Shown: positions 40,921 to 51,308 of the stretch, one piece after another | Layout: each line of letters starts with the position of its first letter | How positions within the stretch are numbered: the stretch's first letter is position 1 | The notes under the pieces: generated by a model | The model's input: only the letters and a program-made list of their open reading frames with translations | Database searches by the model: none | Told to the model about the DNA's origin: nothing | NCBI RefSeq assembly: GCF_902806685.2 | Contig: NC_048541.1 | Location: 15,262,662-15,326,661 of the forward strand | Direction: 5' to 3' | Source of the DNA: Maniola hyperantus | Taxonomy: Eukaryota > Arthropoda > Insecta > Lepidoptera > Nymphalidae | Length of the DNA: 64,000 nt | Translations under genes and position numbers: made by a program

Positions 40921-41690
40921 AGTGGAATATCTCGTGTGGTGGGATTCATACTATAAATTAGTATTTTAAGAAAAGAATAACTTAAAATAGGACATAGTAT
41001 TTAAAACATGAAATAAAAGCGGAGCGAAATGAGCGTGAAAAATTTCCTTTAATTTAGAGACGACGATGCTCGTAATGAAAGTGAATAGAGTATCAGGATC
41101 TACTTTAAAATATCGTGAGCGAAGCAAGCGCGATGTATTTTAAGTATTGCACATAATATAATATAATATAACGATCAACACATTGACCTATGTTTTCCGT
41201 AATGACTTGTTTCCGTGGATACTCTTCGTTTGTGATTGGTTGGTCACTCAAAATGGTTAACGTCAATTGACATTTTGTCTTTGTCATTTTTATGGGATTA
41301 CTTAACAGAGAGAGCCCTATATAAAACTCTCTCCGTAGATAAAGTATAGACAACAGAGATTTAGAAAAAATAACGACCAGTGAACAGAATATAATTGATT
41401 GACGTCCTTCAAAGTAGATTCCATTCACCAATTACAGTCATTGAGATAAAAGCGGCGGCCAATTAGTTTGTTTAGCGAGGTGCGACGCGTTGCCATGGCG
41501 ACCGGTTTATGAGCCCGCTAATTGACCGGCCCGTGGACGGGACTGACATTTTGTATCACTTAACACCTCCGGTTCGTGTTACGTACAAACGGACGCGTGT
41601 ATGTTTGTGCTCGAAATTGTTTGACAAGCAAAAATAATTATATTCAATTTCATTGTTTTTTTAAAAATTTTGTTGTGGAAATATCATTAA
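40921..41690. other. Unique DNA
   Basis: Contains the 108-residue minus frame 41105-41431, without a recognisable domain. It overlaps AT-rich repeats (ATAATATAATATAAT) and is probably chance. 41440-41600 is GC/CpG-richer (GGCGACCGGTTTATGAGCCC). Confidence 0.4.
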
Positions 41691-41692
41691 TA

Positions 41693-42100
41693 TCATCATG
41701 ATCAACATCGCCAGCTCACTACTGAGCATAGGTCTCCGCTCAGAATGAAGAAGATTCAGGCCATGGTCGGCCACGCTCGCCAAGTGCAGATCGGCAGACT
41801 TTACACACCTTTGAGAACATTTTATTTAATTTCATTCATTTATTTGGTAGAACAGTACAGTACAGTTATGCAGTTTGACAGTACAGTTATGCTTATGATT
41901 ACAGTAACTACAATCTGCCATGGAGTGGCATGCAAAAAAACTTGTAATTCTATTTTTACAATATTAAAATTCATCAATTAGCAACAAAATCCAATGAACT
42001 AAAAAAACCATCAATTAAATAATAGTAAAAATAACTATGGAGAACTCTCATGCAAAAGTCCCAGGATCGAACCCCCGACCTCCTGAAAAAAAGGCGCTTT
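41693..42100 (-). mobile_element. SINE family D split by a retroposon
   Basis: CATCATGATCAACATCGCC to TTTGAGAACATT (41820), resuming ATGGAGAACTCTCATGC at 42034. The head complement CAGGATCGAACCCCCGACC is truncated. Confidence 0.75.
41821..42033 (-). mobile_element. Retroposon (LINE-tail-like) insert in SINE D
   Basis: Begins TTATTTAATTTCATTCATTT, then ATGGAGTGGCATGCAAAAAA. Contains two ACAGTACAGTTATGC words 29 bp apart. A T-rich leading end suggests minus orientation. Confidence 0.5.
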
Positions 42101-42136
42101 ATTAAATATATTTTAACTTCAAATACGGTTTATTAA

Positions 42137-42367
42137 TCAGTACCCTTATTATAAATGCGAAAGTGTATTGGTTTGTTGGTTTATTGGTTTGTTGGTTTGT
42201 CCTTTAATCACGTCGCAATGGAGCAACGGATTGACGTGATTTTGCATGGGTATAGTCAAAGATCTGGAGAGTGACATAGGCTACTTTTTATCCCGTGAAA
42301 TCAAAGAGTTCCCACGGGATATATAAAAGACCTAAATCCACGCGTACGAAGTCGCAAGCATCAGCGA
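42137..42367 (+). mobile_element. Family A copy
   Basis: TCAGTACCCTTATTATAAAT start. The end GCATCAGCGAG has CTAG mutated to CGAG. Confidence 0.85.
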
Positions 42368-42932
42368 GTAATAAAATAAATAAAGTAAAGATTTTATTTC
42401 ATTTCACATTTTGTTCGCGACTGTACTACGTCTCTTACTATAACTCTTTAGGACTGGCGTCTCAATAGATCCTGACACATTGTACAAACACACTGACTGA
42501 ATGAAATACAACAGTCATTCTATGAGCTTGTGTCTGTAAATTGCTTTCTTGGGTTGAAATACTGATTTTATTGTAACTAAAATTGGGATTTAGAAAGTTT
42601 TACAGTCGCACGGAACCGCCAATTAAATTTTAAGGACTTCTCAAATGTAACATTTTAAAGTTTAATCGAAATGCCAAATCAAATCAATTCAAATTCAAAC
42701 ACCCGTTGCACTACACTGTTACATAATATACTCCTAGCACAAGCTTAACGCTTAATTGGTGGGGAATGGAATATTAGTCAGCAATTAACTTGGCTAATAT
42801 TCTTAAAAAAAATGCACATGCGGAAGACCTACCGCTAAATATTTCCCTATCCTAGTTAGAAAGTAATTTAGGATAGGATACGAGGAGATAGAAAAACAAA
42901 TAAAGAAATATAGCTAAAACTTTTTAATAGAT
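42368..42932. other. Unique AT-rich DNA
   Basis: 42370-42420 starts with an ATAAAATAAATAAAGTAAAG tract, then nothing recognisable. Confidence 0.4.
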
Positions 42933-43178
42933 CTTCTATGTACATATAAAAGGAAAAGCTGACTGACTGATCTAGCAACGCACAGCTCAAACTACTGGAC
43001 GGATCGGGCTGAAATTTGGCATGCAGATAGCTATTATGACGTAGGCATCCGCTAAGAAAGTATTTTTGAAAATTCAACCCTGAAGGGGGTGAAACCAGGG
43101 TTTGAAATTTGTACACGGACACGGACGGATTCCACACGGACCAAGTCGCTAATTAGGGCCAGAGCTAGGGCAGCTAGC
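42933..43178 (+). mobile_element. Family B copy, disrupted 3' end
   Basis: TACATATAAAAGGAAAAGC, GATCTAGCAACGCACAGC, CTGAAGGGGGTGAAACC. The terminal hairpin region is scrambled (ACACGGACCAAGTCGC, GAGCTAGGGCAGCTAG). Confidence 0.8.
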
Positions 43179-43939
43179 TAGTAATAAAAACAGTCAGGAT
43201 ATAAAATGAGTCAAAAATATCATCAATCTACTTACTTTTATAAAATGTTTTTTTTTCGATAATAACAAAAATATTCTCAATAAAAAGCGATTCTACGCTA
43301 GTTTTTGTGAAGTTCAACCGATCCGAACATCTTTCGTTCACAATAGATATTTTTTGCGGCTTTTCAGGGTTCCGTTAGTGAATTTTCTGAACGGGACAGT
43401 AAAATAACATAATGAATTATCTAAGCAGATACTTAATTTTGAATACTTTTCTACATTTTTGGGACTCTTATAAATGACTTGTGATTCAGAATTTGGTTGA
43501 TATCTGGGCGGAAGGTATAGTTATGATTGTGAAGAAGAACATTTTGGCGGAAGAATTTACATCAAAGGAAAAGTCATCATCATCATCAACCCATCCACGT
43601 TGCCCAAGTATTTTATTACGAACTGCTACCTACTAACCACTCATTTTAAGGCGAAATGGGTTTGAAGTTTTACACGGGTGCTGTCTAAGACGAAAACTTT
43701 GCGATTTTTTTATATCGAGCCAAATTGTGCCAATCGTGTTCTGGCTCTCGTAGTTCACTAAAGAATATCTTTAATTTTTATAATAAGTATTAAAAAATAA
43801 ATAAACAAATTTATAGTTTTTGAGGCCAAAACTTGATTCTTTGAACATCCGAAATGTGTCTCAACACCGCTTTAGGCACGCATTTTGCCTTAAGTTTGTT
43901 TAAACTTTATGCACTTGTCCATAAAGTTAACTAAGTGTA
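43179..43939. other. Unique AT-rich DNA
   Basis: 43570-43600 has a CATCATCATCAACCCATCC SINE D tail scrap. Nothing else recognised. Confidence 0.4.
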
Positions 43940-43981
43940 AGAAAACTAGCTTATTCATCTTGATGAATAAGCTAGTTTTCT
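43940..43981. repeat. Perfect 20-bp palindrome with 2-base spacer
   Basis: AGAAAACTAGCTTATTCATC at 43940-43959, TT, then its exact inverse at 43962-43981. ACTAGCTTAT is the terminal word of family B in inverse orientation, so this may be two family B ends (CTAG plus flank) head to head. Confidence 0.85.
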
Positions 43982-43997
43982 TTCTTTCTTTCTTTCA
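43977..43997 (+). repeat. TTTC microsatellite
   Basis: About five TTTC units directly after the palindrome. Confidence 0.9.
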
Positions 43998-44172
43998 AGT
44001 GCGGATTGGCAGACTTTACACACACGAGAATTCGAGAACATTATGGAGAACTCTACCTTCATCTTTAAAGCAAGTGATATGAAAAGTTAGACGTGCGTGC
44101 TAGTAATCGAACCCCGAACCCCCGACTGAAAGACTGACGTACTACTAATAACTCGGCTATCACCGCTTCTTT
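43998..44172 (-). mobile_element. SINE family D, diverged
   Basis: AAGTGCGGATTGGCAGACTT, ACATTATGGAGAACTC, internal deletion, AATCGAACCCCGAACC. Confidence 0.75.
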
Positions 44173-44530
44173 TACGATATACCTACGGAACCATAATTAA
44201 TGATCGTTAATCCCACTTGACCGCTGACCAATTCATTTAGCCATAATCCCATTCATTGTCCGGATCATTGACCTGTAGCGGGACAGACAAATACGCCTGA
44301 TTTTTTAGCAAAATAAATAACATCGGACTGAGGGTAGATATATTTTTATGTGTAAAGCAAATTTTCCGCGTTCTCGGACAGGAAAGCCTCTGGCATTCAG
44401 TTATATTAATAAAAGGGTTGTCACACTGAATGCGGGCTTGCGCGATTTTTAAGTCCTTTATATTTTTTAAGTAAATAAAGAACTGTGAAGCGTGATTTTA
44501 GTAATGACAAGGTGAAAACGGAATAAATAA
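44173..44530. other. Unique DNA
   Basis: No gene or repeat recognised. Confidence 0.4.
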
Positions 44531-44778
44531 TCTAAATATATAAAAGGAAAAGGTGACTGACTGACTGACTGACTGATTGACTGACTAACTGACTGACTGA
44601 TCTATCAACGCACAGCTCAAACTACTGGACGGATCGGGCTGAAATTTGGCATGCAGATAGCTATTATGACGTAGGCTTCCGCTAAGAAAGGATTTTTGAA
44701 AATTCAACTCCTAAGGGGGTGAAATAGGGGTTTGAAATTTGTGTAGTTCACGCAGACTAAGTCGCGAGCATAAGCTAG
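44531..44778 (+). mobile_element. Helitron-like family B copy 1 of a dimer (reference)
   Basis: Starts TCTAAATATATAAAAGG after an A. A CTGA-repeat tract (44556-44601), GATCTATCAACGCACAGC, GACGGATCGGGCTGAAATTT, GCATGCAGATAGCTATTATG, CCTAAGGGGGTGAAATAGGG, a hairpin-capable AGACTAAGTCGCGAGC and the CTAG terminus (44775-44778). TC start, CTRR end and A/T insertion context are Helitron hallmarks. It encodes nothing, so mobilisation would depend on a Rep/helicase protein made elsewhere. Confidence 0.88.
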
Positions 44779-44997
44779 TCTAAATATATAACAGGAAAAG
44801 GTGACTGACTGACTGACTGATCTATGTTCGTACAGCTCAAACTACTGCAAGGATCGAGCTGAAATTTGGCATGCAGATAGCTATTATGACGTAGACATCC
44901 GCTAAGAAAGGATTTTGGTAAATTCAACCCCTAAGGGGGTAAAATAAGGGTTTGAAATTTCACACGGACAAAGTCGCTAGTACTAGTAAGTAAGCTA
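44779..44997 (+). mobile_element. Helitron-like family B copy 2 of a dimer
   Basis: TCTAAATATATAACAGG begins on the very next base after the CTAG of copy 1. It carries its own differences (GATCTATGTTCGTACAGC, GCAAGGATCGAGC) and ends near CTAG at 44994-44997, followed by T. Confidence 0.85.
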
Positions 44998-45829
44998 GTT
45001 AATAAATAAATGAAGAAAGAAAGAGTAATAGATAAAATTGTTTTAAGAAACTACAGTGTTGAATTAGAAAGAAAGAAAAATTGCTTCTACATATTTTCCA
45101 AAAGAGGTAAACCTTTGATTAGTTCATAGCTCAATATCCAAGGGCTTGTGTAAGAAACCATAGATATTATCAGTTTGGAAAAAAATATCTGTTCCTTTGT
45201 AGGATTTTAGTCAGGCAAGTCGATTTGTTATTTTATGGAAATCACATATCACCACCTATAGACGCCTAATAGCCGGAGACCCGCGATCGCCAAGCTTGAC
45301 CCCGCGATCTTAGGCAAGACAAGCTTAGGCAGTTTCTTAGCATAAAAGTTGGCTCACGCCAGTTCGGTACCCTCATTCCGCACATTGTCTTGATTACGTG
45401 ACTTTTGAGTCCACCAATCACAACAAAGCATTCTCCCCTGTCCCCCGCCAACATTTTACGATTTTGTTTTCATGCAAAACCTTCTATATGCGTACTCTTG
45501 AGGTTGATTTATCTGTGATGGAAATAGAGCACAAACGTCGGGGAACTGCGTTGCGCGCGCTTTTTGTATGTTGATGGTTTTAGAGTTTAGTATTGGTGTT
45601 TTTCCTAGCAATATGAAGTTATTTTAGCGAATGACCAGGGTCGGGTCGTTGTAGTGTTGTTATTATCATTGCAAATACAAGTCGCGTCAGGTCAGGCTTT
45701 TGTAGGATGGAGGATTTGTGCTGTATGATTGAAGATGAGTTTATTATTATAAGTTTATTATGAGCTTTGCTAAGGTATCCGTGTAATGTATCTTATAACT
45801 GCATCAAAATATGAATGAACTAGCTTATG
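44998..45829. other. Unique DNA
   Basis: 45270-45450 is GC-richer with a 62-residue minus frame but no known motif. Nothing else recognised. Confidence 0.4.
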
Positions 45830-46170
45830 CTCGCGACTTCGTCCGCGTGGACTGCACAAATTTCGAAATGATAGCCTCTGTATCAAAATATGAATGAACT
45901 CGCGACTTTGTCCGCGTGGACTACACAGAAACCACTATTTTACTCACTCGAGACTTTGAATTTTCAAAAATCCTTTCTTGCCGGATGTCTACGTCATAAA
46001 TAAAATAAATAAATAAAAATCTTTTTTATTCGAATAAACTTTTACAAGTACTTACGAATAGTCGGATGCATCTACCACTGGTTCGGAATGCCTTCCATAA
46101 TAGCTATCGCTGTGCGTTGACAGATCAGTCAGTCAGTCAGTCACCTTTTCCTTTTATATACTTATTTAGA
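45830..46170 (-). mobile_element. Family B copy with partial duplication and LINE insert
   Basis: CTAG at 45830. The terminal region TCGCGACTTCGTCCGCGTGG is repeated at 45898 (TCGCGACTTTGTCCGCGTGG) after the shared word ATCAAAATATGAATGAACT. A LINE 3' end is inserted at 46000-46095. The minus-strand 5' end TCTAAATAAGTATATAAAAGG closes at 46170. Confidence 0.8.
45999..46098 (-). mobile_element. LINE 3' end insert
   Basis: AATAAAATAAATAAATAAAAATC, TATTCGAATAAACTTTTAC, CTACCACTGGTTCGGAATGCC: a common lepidopteran LINE 3' UTR. The interrupted host word is GACGTCATA / ATAATAGCTATC, so the target duplication is ATA or similar. Confidence 0.7.
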
Positions 46171-46285
46171 TTCCGCTGCGCGATTGCGGTAGCTATCTGC
46201 ATGCTAAATTTTAGCCCGATCCGCCCAGTAGTTTGAGCTGTGCCTTGATAGATCAGTCAGTCAGTGAGTTAGTCAGTCAGTCAGT
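46171..46285 (-). mobile_element. Family B fragment
   Basis: GTAGCTATCTGCATGCTAAAT, CAGTAGTTTGAGCTGTGCC, GTCAGTCAGTGAG. The second copy directly follows the first. Confidence 0.75.
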
Positions 46286-46289
46286 ACCT

Positions 46290-46575
46290 AGTTACCTTAG
46301 AGCATGGGTCTCCTCTCGGAGTGAGAAAGGTTTGACCATAGTCAACCACGCTGCCCATGTGCGGATTGGTAGACTTCACACACCTTTGAGAACATTATGT
46401 AGAACTCTCAGGCATGCAGGTTTCTTCACGATGTTTTCCTTCGCCGTTAAAGCAAGTGATATTTAACCACTTAAAACGCACATAACTCGGAAAAGTTAGA
46501 GCTGCAAAAGTCATCGAACTCCCAACCTCCGATTAGAAGGCGGACGTCCTAACCAGTGGGCTATCACAGCTTTTT
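46290..46575 (-). mobile_element. SINE family D
   Basis: AGAGCATGGGTCTCCTCTCGG to CCTAACCAGTGGGCTATCACAGC. Box B mutated (TCATCGAACTCCC). The frame at 46233-46466 is the repeat read through. Confidence 0.85.
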
Positions 46576-47068
46576 TGTTCGACTTTAGGTGGTACAAAAA
46601 ACCCGTAGCAAGTCGGTACAGCGTTTCACCAAAACAGCATGAGCCATACAAATGCGATACACAAATGGCCAGATAAATGGGTCAAATCGAGCACAATGCA
46701 TGTTAAGTACCCGTCAATGCGCGTGACCGACCCGTCGGCGCTGCCCGGTGAATAATGATCAATTTAAGAGCCCACACATTGATATGCAAATGTGTGTGTG
46801 TAATAATAATTATAATCCATCCATATCCTTAATAACTCATTTTATAAAATATGTAAAAATGTGTCTGTCTGTCTGTATTAAGTTAGGGACCAACTTTTTA
46901 AAGGAGCCCACACGAGAGGGAAAAATATCGTGGTGAGCGTTTTTCAATTGTATCCATTGACTTAGAATTCACAATTAGAGTCTTTTCATATGATATCCCA
47001 CTTAATATAGTTATCTTATAAACTAAGATCTAAAAAAAATCATTAAATTAAAACTAAAATATATTAAA
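46576..47068. other. Unique DNA
   Basis: 46640-46760 is CpG-richer (GCGCGTGACCGACCCGTCGG). 46855-46880 (ATGTGTCTGTCTGTCTG) is a family A scrap. Confidence 0.4.
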
Positions 47069-47329
47069 CTAGCTTATGCTCGCGACTCCGTCCGCGTGGA
47101 CTACAAAATTTCAAAACCCTATTTCACCCCCTTAGGAGTTGAATTTTCAAAAATCCTTTCTTAGCGGATGCCTACGTCATAGTAGCTATCTGCATGCCAA
47201 ATTTCAGCCCGATCCGTCCAGTAGTTTGAGCTGTGCGTTGATAGATCAGTCAGTCAGTCAGTCAGTCATTCAGTCAGTCAGTCAGTCAGTCAGTCACCTT
47301 TTCCTTTTATATATATAGAGATTAAATCT
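47069..47329 (-). mobile_element. Family B copy, intact ends
   Basis: CTAG at 47069-47072, GTCA tract (47246-47297, about 12 units), minus-strand TCTATATATATAAAAGG at 47329. Confidence 0.88.
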
Positions 47330-47684
47330 AAAACCTTAAAAAAATATCTTAAATCTAAAAATCGAAAACCGTGAAAAATTTTGTTTGCTTTGACCATATC
47401 TTGTCTGGCTAGCTAAAGATCTGCATAAGTATCTTAGGTGTTAGTATATCAGTGGTTGACGACAAACCCGTCGTGACGCCATGTCGTGAGTCGTCGCACG
47501 TGGCGCGGTCGGAAGTCAGATACGATCACGACGACGCGACGACGCTGGAACAGCCGCTAAAGTAGGTATAATAAGTGGTCGTGACGACTCAAAACGGAAA
47601 TTGTCTGTTGCATAAATGCATTTTCTAGCAAGGAATGTTTTTATCGGTGTCTTTTTGTTTTATTTTTAATGCATCTATGTAAAA
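47330..47684. other. DNA with a CGTGACG/CGACGACG-rich patch
   Basis: 47455-47600 contains GTCGTGACGCC, GTCGTGAGTCGTCGCACG, CACGACGACGCGACGACG and GTCGTGACGACTC, i.e. repeated direct and inverted GTCGTGACG words. Possibly a GC-rich MITE. Confidence 0.45.
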
Positions 47685-47910
47685 CTAGCTTATACTCGCG
47701 ACTTCGTCCGCGTGGACTATTCAAGTTTCAAACCCCTATTTCACCCCCTTAGGCGTTAGAATTTTAAAAATCCTTTCTTAGCGGATGCTTACGTCATAAT
47801 AGCTATCTGCATGCCAAATTTCAGCCCGATCAGTCGAGTAGTTTGAGCTGTGCGTTGATAGATCAATCAGTCAGTCAGTCACCTTTTCCTTTTATATTTT
47901 AAGATATAGA
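47685..47910 (-). mobile_element. Family B copy, intact ends
   Basis: CTAG at 47685-47688, CGCGACTTCGTCCGCGTGG, short GTCA tract, end TATCTTAAAATATAAAAGG (inverse). Confidence 0.85.
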
Positions 47911-48539
47911 TTGTATAGGTATAATAAAGAATCGTAGTTTAATGATTCCATGTTAACAAGTTGTTACTCAATTATTTATTATGTAAGAATGTATACATAA
48001 AACGTGTTGGTCATCGACACTAAGTTGACTCTGAACCGGTCCGCGCAGGCGCCAGATGCTTGCATGAGTCAAGCGCAAGACTTTTATTTATTGTGTCATA
48101 ATTAATATTTAAATGCAATCCGCTTCGGCTGTCGCCATTTATCTCAATATCTGTCTTTATTACAATCGCAATGAATATTAAAATTGTTTTGTTGTTAAAA
48201 ATTTGTAGTTTTGTGTCGCGATTACGAAATACTGTACGAAATAATTTGTGCCTGTCATATTTTTAATTTATTTTTATGATTTTTGTCGAGTTATAAGTTA
48301 AGTTGGTGGCAAGTACCTACTGACAATATTTCATAAGTATTTTATTTATTTTTCTTTAACTTTTTGATCTACCTATCAAAAAATAATAATAGTATTTATT
48401 GTGTAACAACCTCATCATAAGCAACCCGTTTCACTGTTAAACGCACATAACTTCAAAAAGTTAGGTAGGTTAGTAGCCCGGAATCGAATCTCAGATCACC
48501 CGACTAAGAAGCCAATGTCTTAATTTCCAGATTATTACT
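47911..48539. other. Unique AT-rich DNA
   Basis: 48430-48535 is a diverged SINE D head and body remnant (CGCACATAACTTCAAAAAG, GAATCGAATCTCAGATCACC). Nothing else. Confidence 0.45.
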
Positions 48540-48970
48540 GCTTCATCATCATCATGATCAACCTATCGCTGGCTCACTACAGAGCACGGGTGAGAAGGGG
48601 TTTTTTACATATTTTTTTTATTTAGATACAAGTTAGCCCTTGACTGCAATCTCACCTGGTGGTAAATGATGATGCAGTCTAAGATGGAAGCGGGCTAACC
48701 TGGAAAGAGTATGGCAGTTTTTAAACCCATGCCCCTTTGGTTTCTACACGGCATCGTACGGGAACGCTAAATTACTTGGCGGCACGGCTTTAGGGTGGTA
48801 ACTAGCCACGGCGGAAGGTCCCACCAGACCAGACCAGACATTTAGAAATTATAAAATTCCCGAACCGGGACCGAATTGAACCCGGGACCTCCCACTAATA
48901 AGACCTTAGCGGTTACCACTGCGCCAGGGAGGTCGATAGTTTTGGCCATAGCAGCCAAGTGCGGATTAGT
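48540..48970 (-). mobile_element. SINE D fragment interrupted by SINE F
   Basis: CTTCATCATCATCATGATCAACC to GTGAGAAGGGGTTTT (48605), resuming AGTTTTGGCCATAGC at 48940 and AAGTGCGGATTAG. GTTTT appears on both sides, a possible short target duplication. Confidence 0.75.
48606..48936 (-). mobile_element. SINE family F, full length
   Basis: Minus-strand copy. The tail side is ATACAAGTTAGCCCTTGACTGC and CACCTGGTGGTAAATGATGATG, the body CTACACGGCATCGTACGGG and TTAGAAATTATAAAATTCCC, and the tRNA-derived head complement GAACCCGGGACCTCC / CACTGCGCCAGGGAGGTCG. The inverse box A is TGGCGCAGTGG. Confidence 0.85.
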
Positions 48971-49026
48971 TGGTATTACTACCTACTTATTAGAAGTATA
49001 TTTAACCCTAAGTGACTTAATAAGTA

Positions 49027-49459
49027 AAAAACCGGCCAAGTGCGAGTCAGGCTCGCGCAATGAGGGTTCCGTACTACAGTCGTATCTTTTCGACATTTTG
49101 CACGATAATTCGAAAACTATAATGCATAAAAATAAATAAAAATCTGTTTTAGTATGTACAGGTGAAGACCTTTCATATGATACCCCACTTGATATAGTCA
49201 CTCACTTCGAAAGTTGAAAATACTAATTATTAGTTCATGACCACAATTTTTTTTTTTTGTGTGAATAACCCTAAATTCACGGTTTTCAGATTTTTCCCCA
49301 AATGTCAGCTATAAGATCTACCTACCTGCCAAATTTCATGATTCTAGGTCAACGGGAAGTACCCTGTAGGTTTCTTGACAGACAGACGGACAGACAGACA
49401 GACAACAAAGTGATCCTATAAGGGTTCAGTTTTTCCTTTAGAGGTACGGAACCCTAAAA
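49027..49459 (+). mobile_element. Family C copy
   Basis: AACCGGCCAAGTGCGAGTCAG to GGTACGGAACCCTAAAAA. Three to four GACA units. Confidence 0.9.
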
Positions 49460-49880
49460 ACGTTAATGTCCTATAATAACCCTTGTCAAGCCAATTCGCA
49501 CTTGACCGACATCACACAAAAGGCCGTTAATGTGTATTTGTATTGCAAAAGTCATCATTTTACATTGCAGTCGATACTTCAATTTCATTTTATCTCTGCC
49601 CATATTTGTAATGTAATCTGAAATTACAAATCGAAACAAAGTGTACCTACATTCATGTAGATATGTACTTAGGCAAAATCAGTCTCAGTCAAGTGCGACT
49701 CTTATTAACCGACTTCCAAAGAGGAGGTGGTTCTCAAGTCGGCCCGCTTTTTTTTTTTTTAATTCTTTATTTAGCTAAATAATAATTATACAATTCTACG
49801 CTTGAGATCCTAAAACTCTGTTGAGTTTGTATGGATGTTGCTCATTCCTCTTATAAAACTAAACTAAACTAGATAATGTG
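49460..49880. other. Unique DNA plus a CCGACTTCCAAA repeat scrap
   Basis: 49708-49750 (TTAACCGACTTCCAAAGAGG, GGTTCTCAAGTCGG) is a known type of lepidopteran repeat end, also found at 58663. Confidence 0.45.
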
Positions 49881-50038
49881 GCTAATTCCTTTGTACACAA
49901 TCTCTAAACTAAACTAAAATATCACGTCTAAATCTATTGCTATCCCTTTCATAATGTTGCTTGCGGAAAAGGAAAGCACTAGATTTAGACCTGTTAATTT
50001 AGTTTAGTTTAGAGATTGTGTACTAGAGAATCGGCCCC
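49881..50038. repeat. Imperfect inverted repeat, possibly family J-related
   Basis: CAATCTCTAAACTAAACTAAA and its inverse TTTAGTTTAGTTTAGAGATTG flank about 110 bp. ACTAGAGAATCGGCCCC at the right edge recalls the J terminus. Confidence 0.6.
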
Positions 50039-50087
50039 ATTAACTAAGTACAAATCAAAACTGATGAAATCGATGCGATCTTAGGGT

Positions 50088-50516
50088 TTTAGGGTTCCGT
50101 AACTCAAAAAGAAAAATGGAACCCTTATAGGATCACTTTGTTGTCTGTCTGTCTGTCAAGAAACCTACAGGGTACTTCCCGTTGACCTAGAATCATGAAA
50201 TTTGGCAGGTAGGTAGGTCTTGTAGCAGACATTCGGGGAAAAATCTGAAAACTGTGAATTCGTGGTTACATCACCCAAAAAAAATTAAATAGTGGTCATG
50301 AACTAATAATTAGTATTTTCAACTATCAAAGTAAGATAACTTTATCAAGTGGGGTATCATATAAAAGGGCTTCACCTGTGGATTCTAAAACAGATTTTTA
50401 TTTATTTTTATGAATCATAGTTTTTGATTTATCGTGCAAAATGTCGAAAAAATACGACTGTACTACGGAACCCTCGCTGCGCGAGCCTGACTCCCACTTG
50501 GCCGGTTTTTTGTTTT
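50088..50516 (-). mobile_element. Family C copy
   Basis: TTTTAGGGTTCCGTAACTC to CTCCCACTTGGCCGGTTTTT. Confidence 0.9.
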
Positions 50517-50705
50517 AATTTATAGACAAGCGCTTGGCTGCAATCAGACCTGGTGGCAAGTGATGATGTAGCCTAAGATGGAGCGCGCTAGAAGATGCCT
50601 ATTCACTCTCGACTTGAAGGCACCCATATTATAATTGAAAGGGAAAACTGATGCTGGAAGGGTGTTCCAAATCATAGCGGTTCGGATTAGAAATAAGAAG
50701 GCAAA
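50517..50705 (+). repeat. Family E repeat, uninterrupted
   Basis: TTTATAGACAAGCGCTTGGC to GGAAGGGTGTTCCAAATC. CATATTATAATTGAAAGGG at 50625 is the empty counterpart of the insertion at 24343. Confidence 0.8.
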
Positions 50706-50713
50706 TCATATTA

Positions 50714-50822
50714 TGTATGGGACTATTTTTATCCCGAAAAATCAAAGAGTTCCCACTGCCACGGGATTTTAAAGACCTAAACCCACGAGAACGAATTCGC
50801 TGGCATTAGCTATCATCTAGTC
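50714..50822 (+). mobile_element. Family A 3' fragment
   Basis: TATGGGACTATTTTTATCCCG, AAATCAAAGAGTTCCCAC, GGCATTAGCTATCATCTAG. Confidence 0.7.
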
Positions 50823-51019
50823 AGCTAGAAGCTATAAATTATATCATGCGGGCAAAGTCACGGGAGAAAGCTAATAATGAATAGAATATAATAGAATAGA
50901 ATATATTTGTACATAGGATGTTTACAATCAATTATAACTAAGTATAAGCGATCTTCATATTTTACTACATATCTAGCATGCAAATATTCAACACTCATCA
51001 GGAAATCTACACAGATAAT
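50823..51019. other. AT-rich DNA with AATAG-type words
   Basis: AATAGAATATAATAGAATAG at 50880 resembles the LINE tail at 29729. The rest is unassigned. Confidence 0.4.
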
Positions 51020-51298
51020 CCTGATGAGATACTGATGAGAAAGAAATCCTGAAGACCATAAAAGTGCGGAAGTTGGAGTACTTTGGCCATATTATGAGAA
51101 AAGCACATACGAGCTCCTTCAGCTCATTATTCAGGGGAAAATAGCCGGCAGACGACCACCAGGCCATAGAAGAACATCGTGGCTAAAGAATTTACGCCAA
51201 TGGTACGGCAAAAGTACTCGATCTCTTTTCCGAGCAGCAGTGTTCAAGGTGCAGATAGCCGTAATGATTGCCAACCTCCGATAGGAGACGGCATTTCA
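51020..51298 (+). pseudogene. Non-LTR reverse transcriptase C-terminus, frameshifted
   Basis: From 51045 one frame gives EILKTIKVRKLEYFGHIMRK. After a one-base frameshift near 51107 the next gives YELLQLIIQGKIAGRRPPG, then RRTSWLKNLRQWYGKS, LFRAAVFKVQIAVMIANLR and a stop at 51285. KLEYFGHIMR, a GRRPPG-RR-SWLKNLRQW block and the AAV-K--IA-MIAN ending are typical of the last 90 residues of an insect endonuclease-reverse transcriptase lineage, distinct from the GRP-TRW-DDI family at 53566. The catalytic domains are missing. Family C abuts it at 51309. Confidence 0.75.
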
Positions 51299-51308
51299 AG
51301 AAGAATAA

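Noticed and set aside
41105..41431. 108-residue minus-strand open frame
   Set aside because: No recognisable domain, low-complexity AT-rich sequence inside, no neighbouring coding signal.
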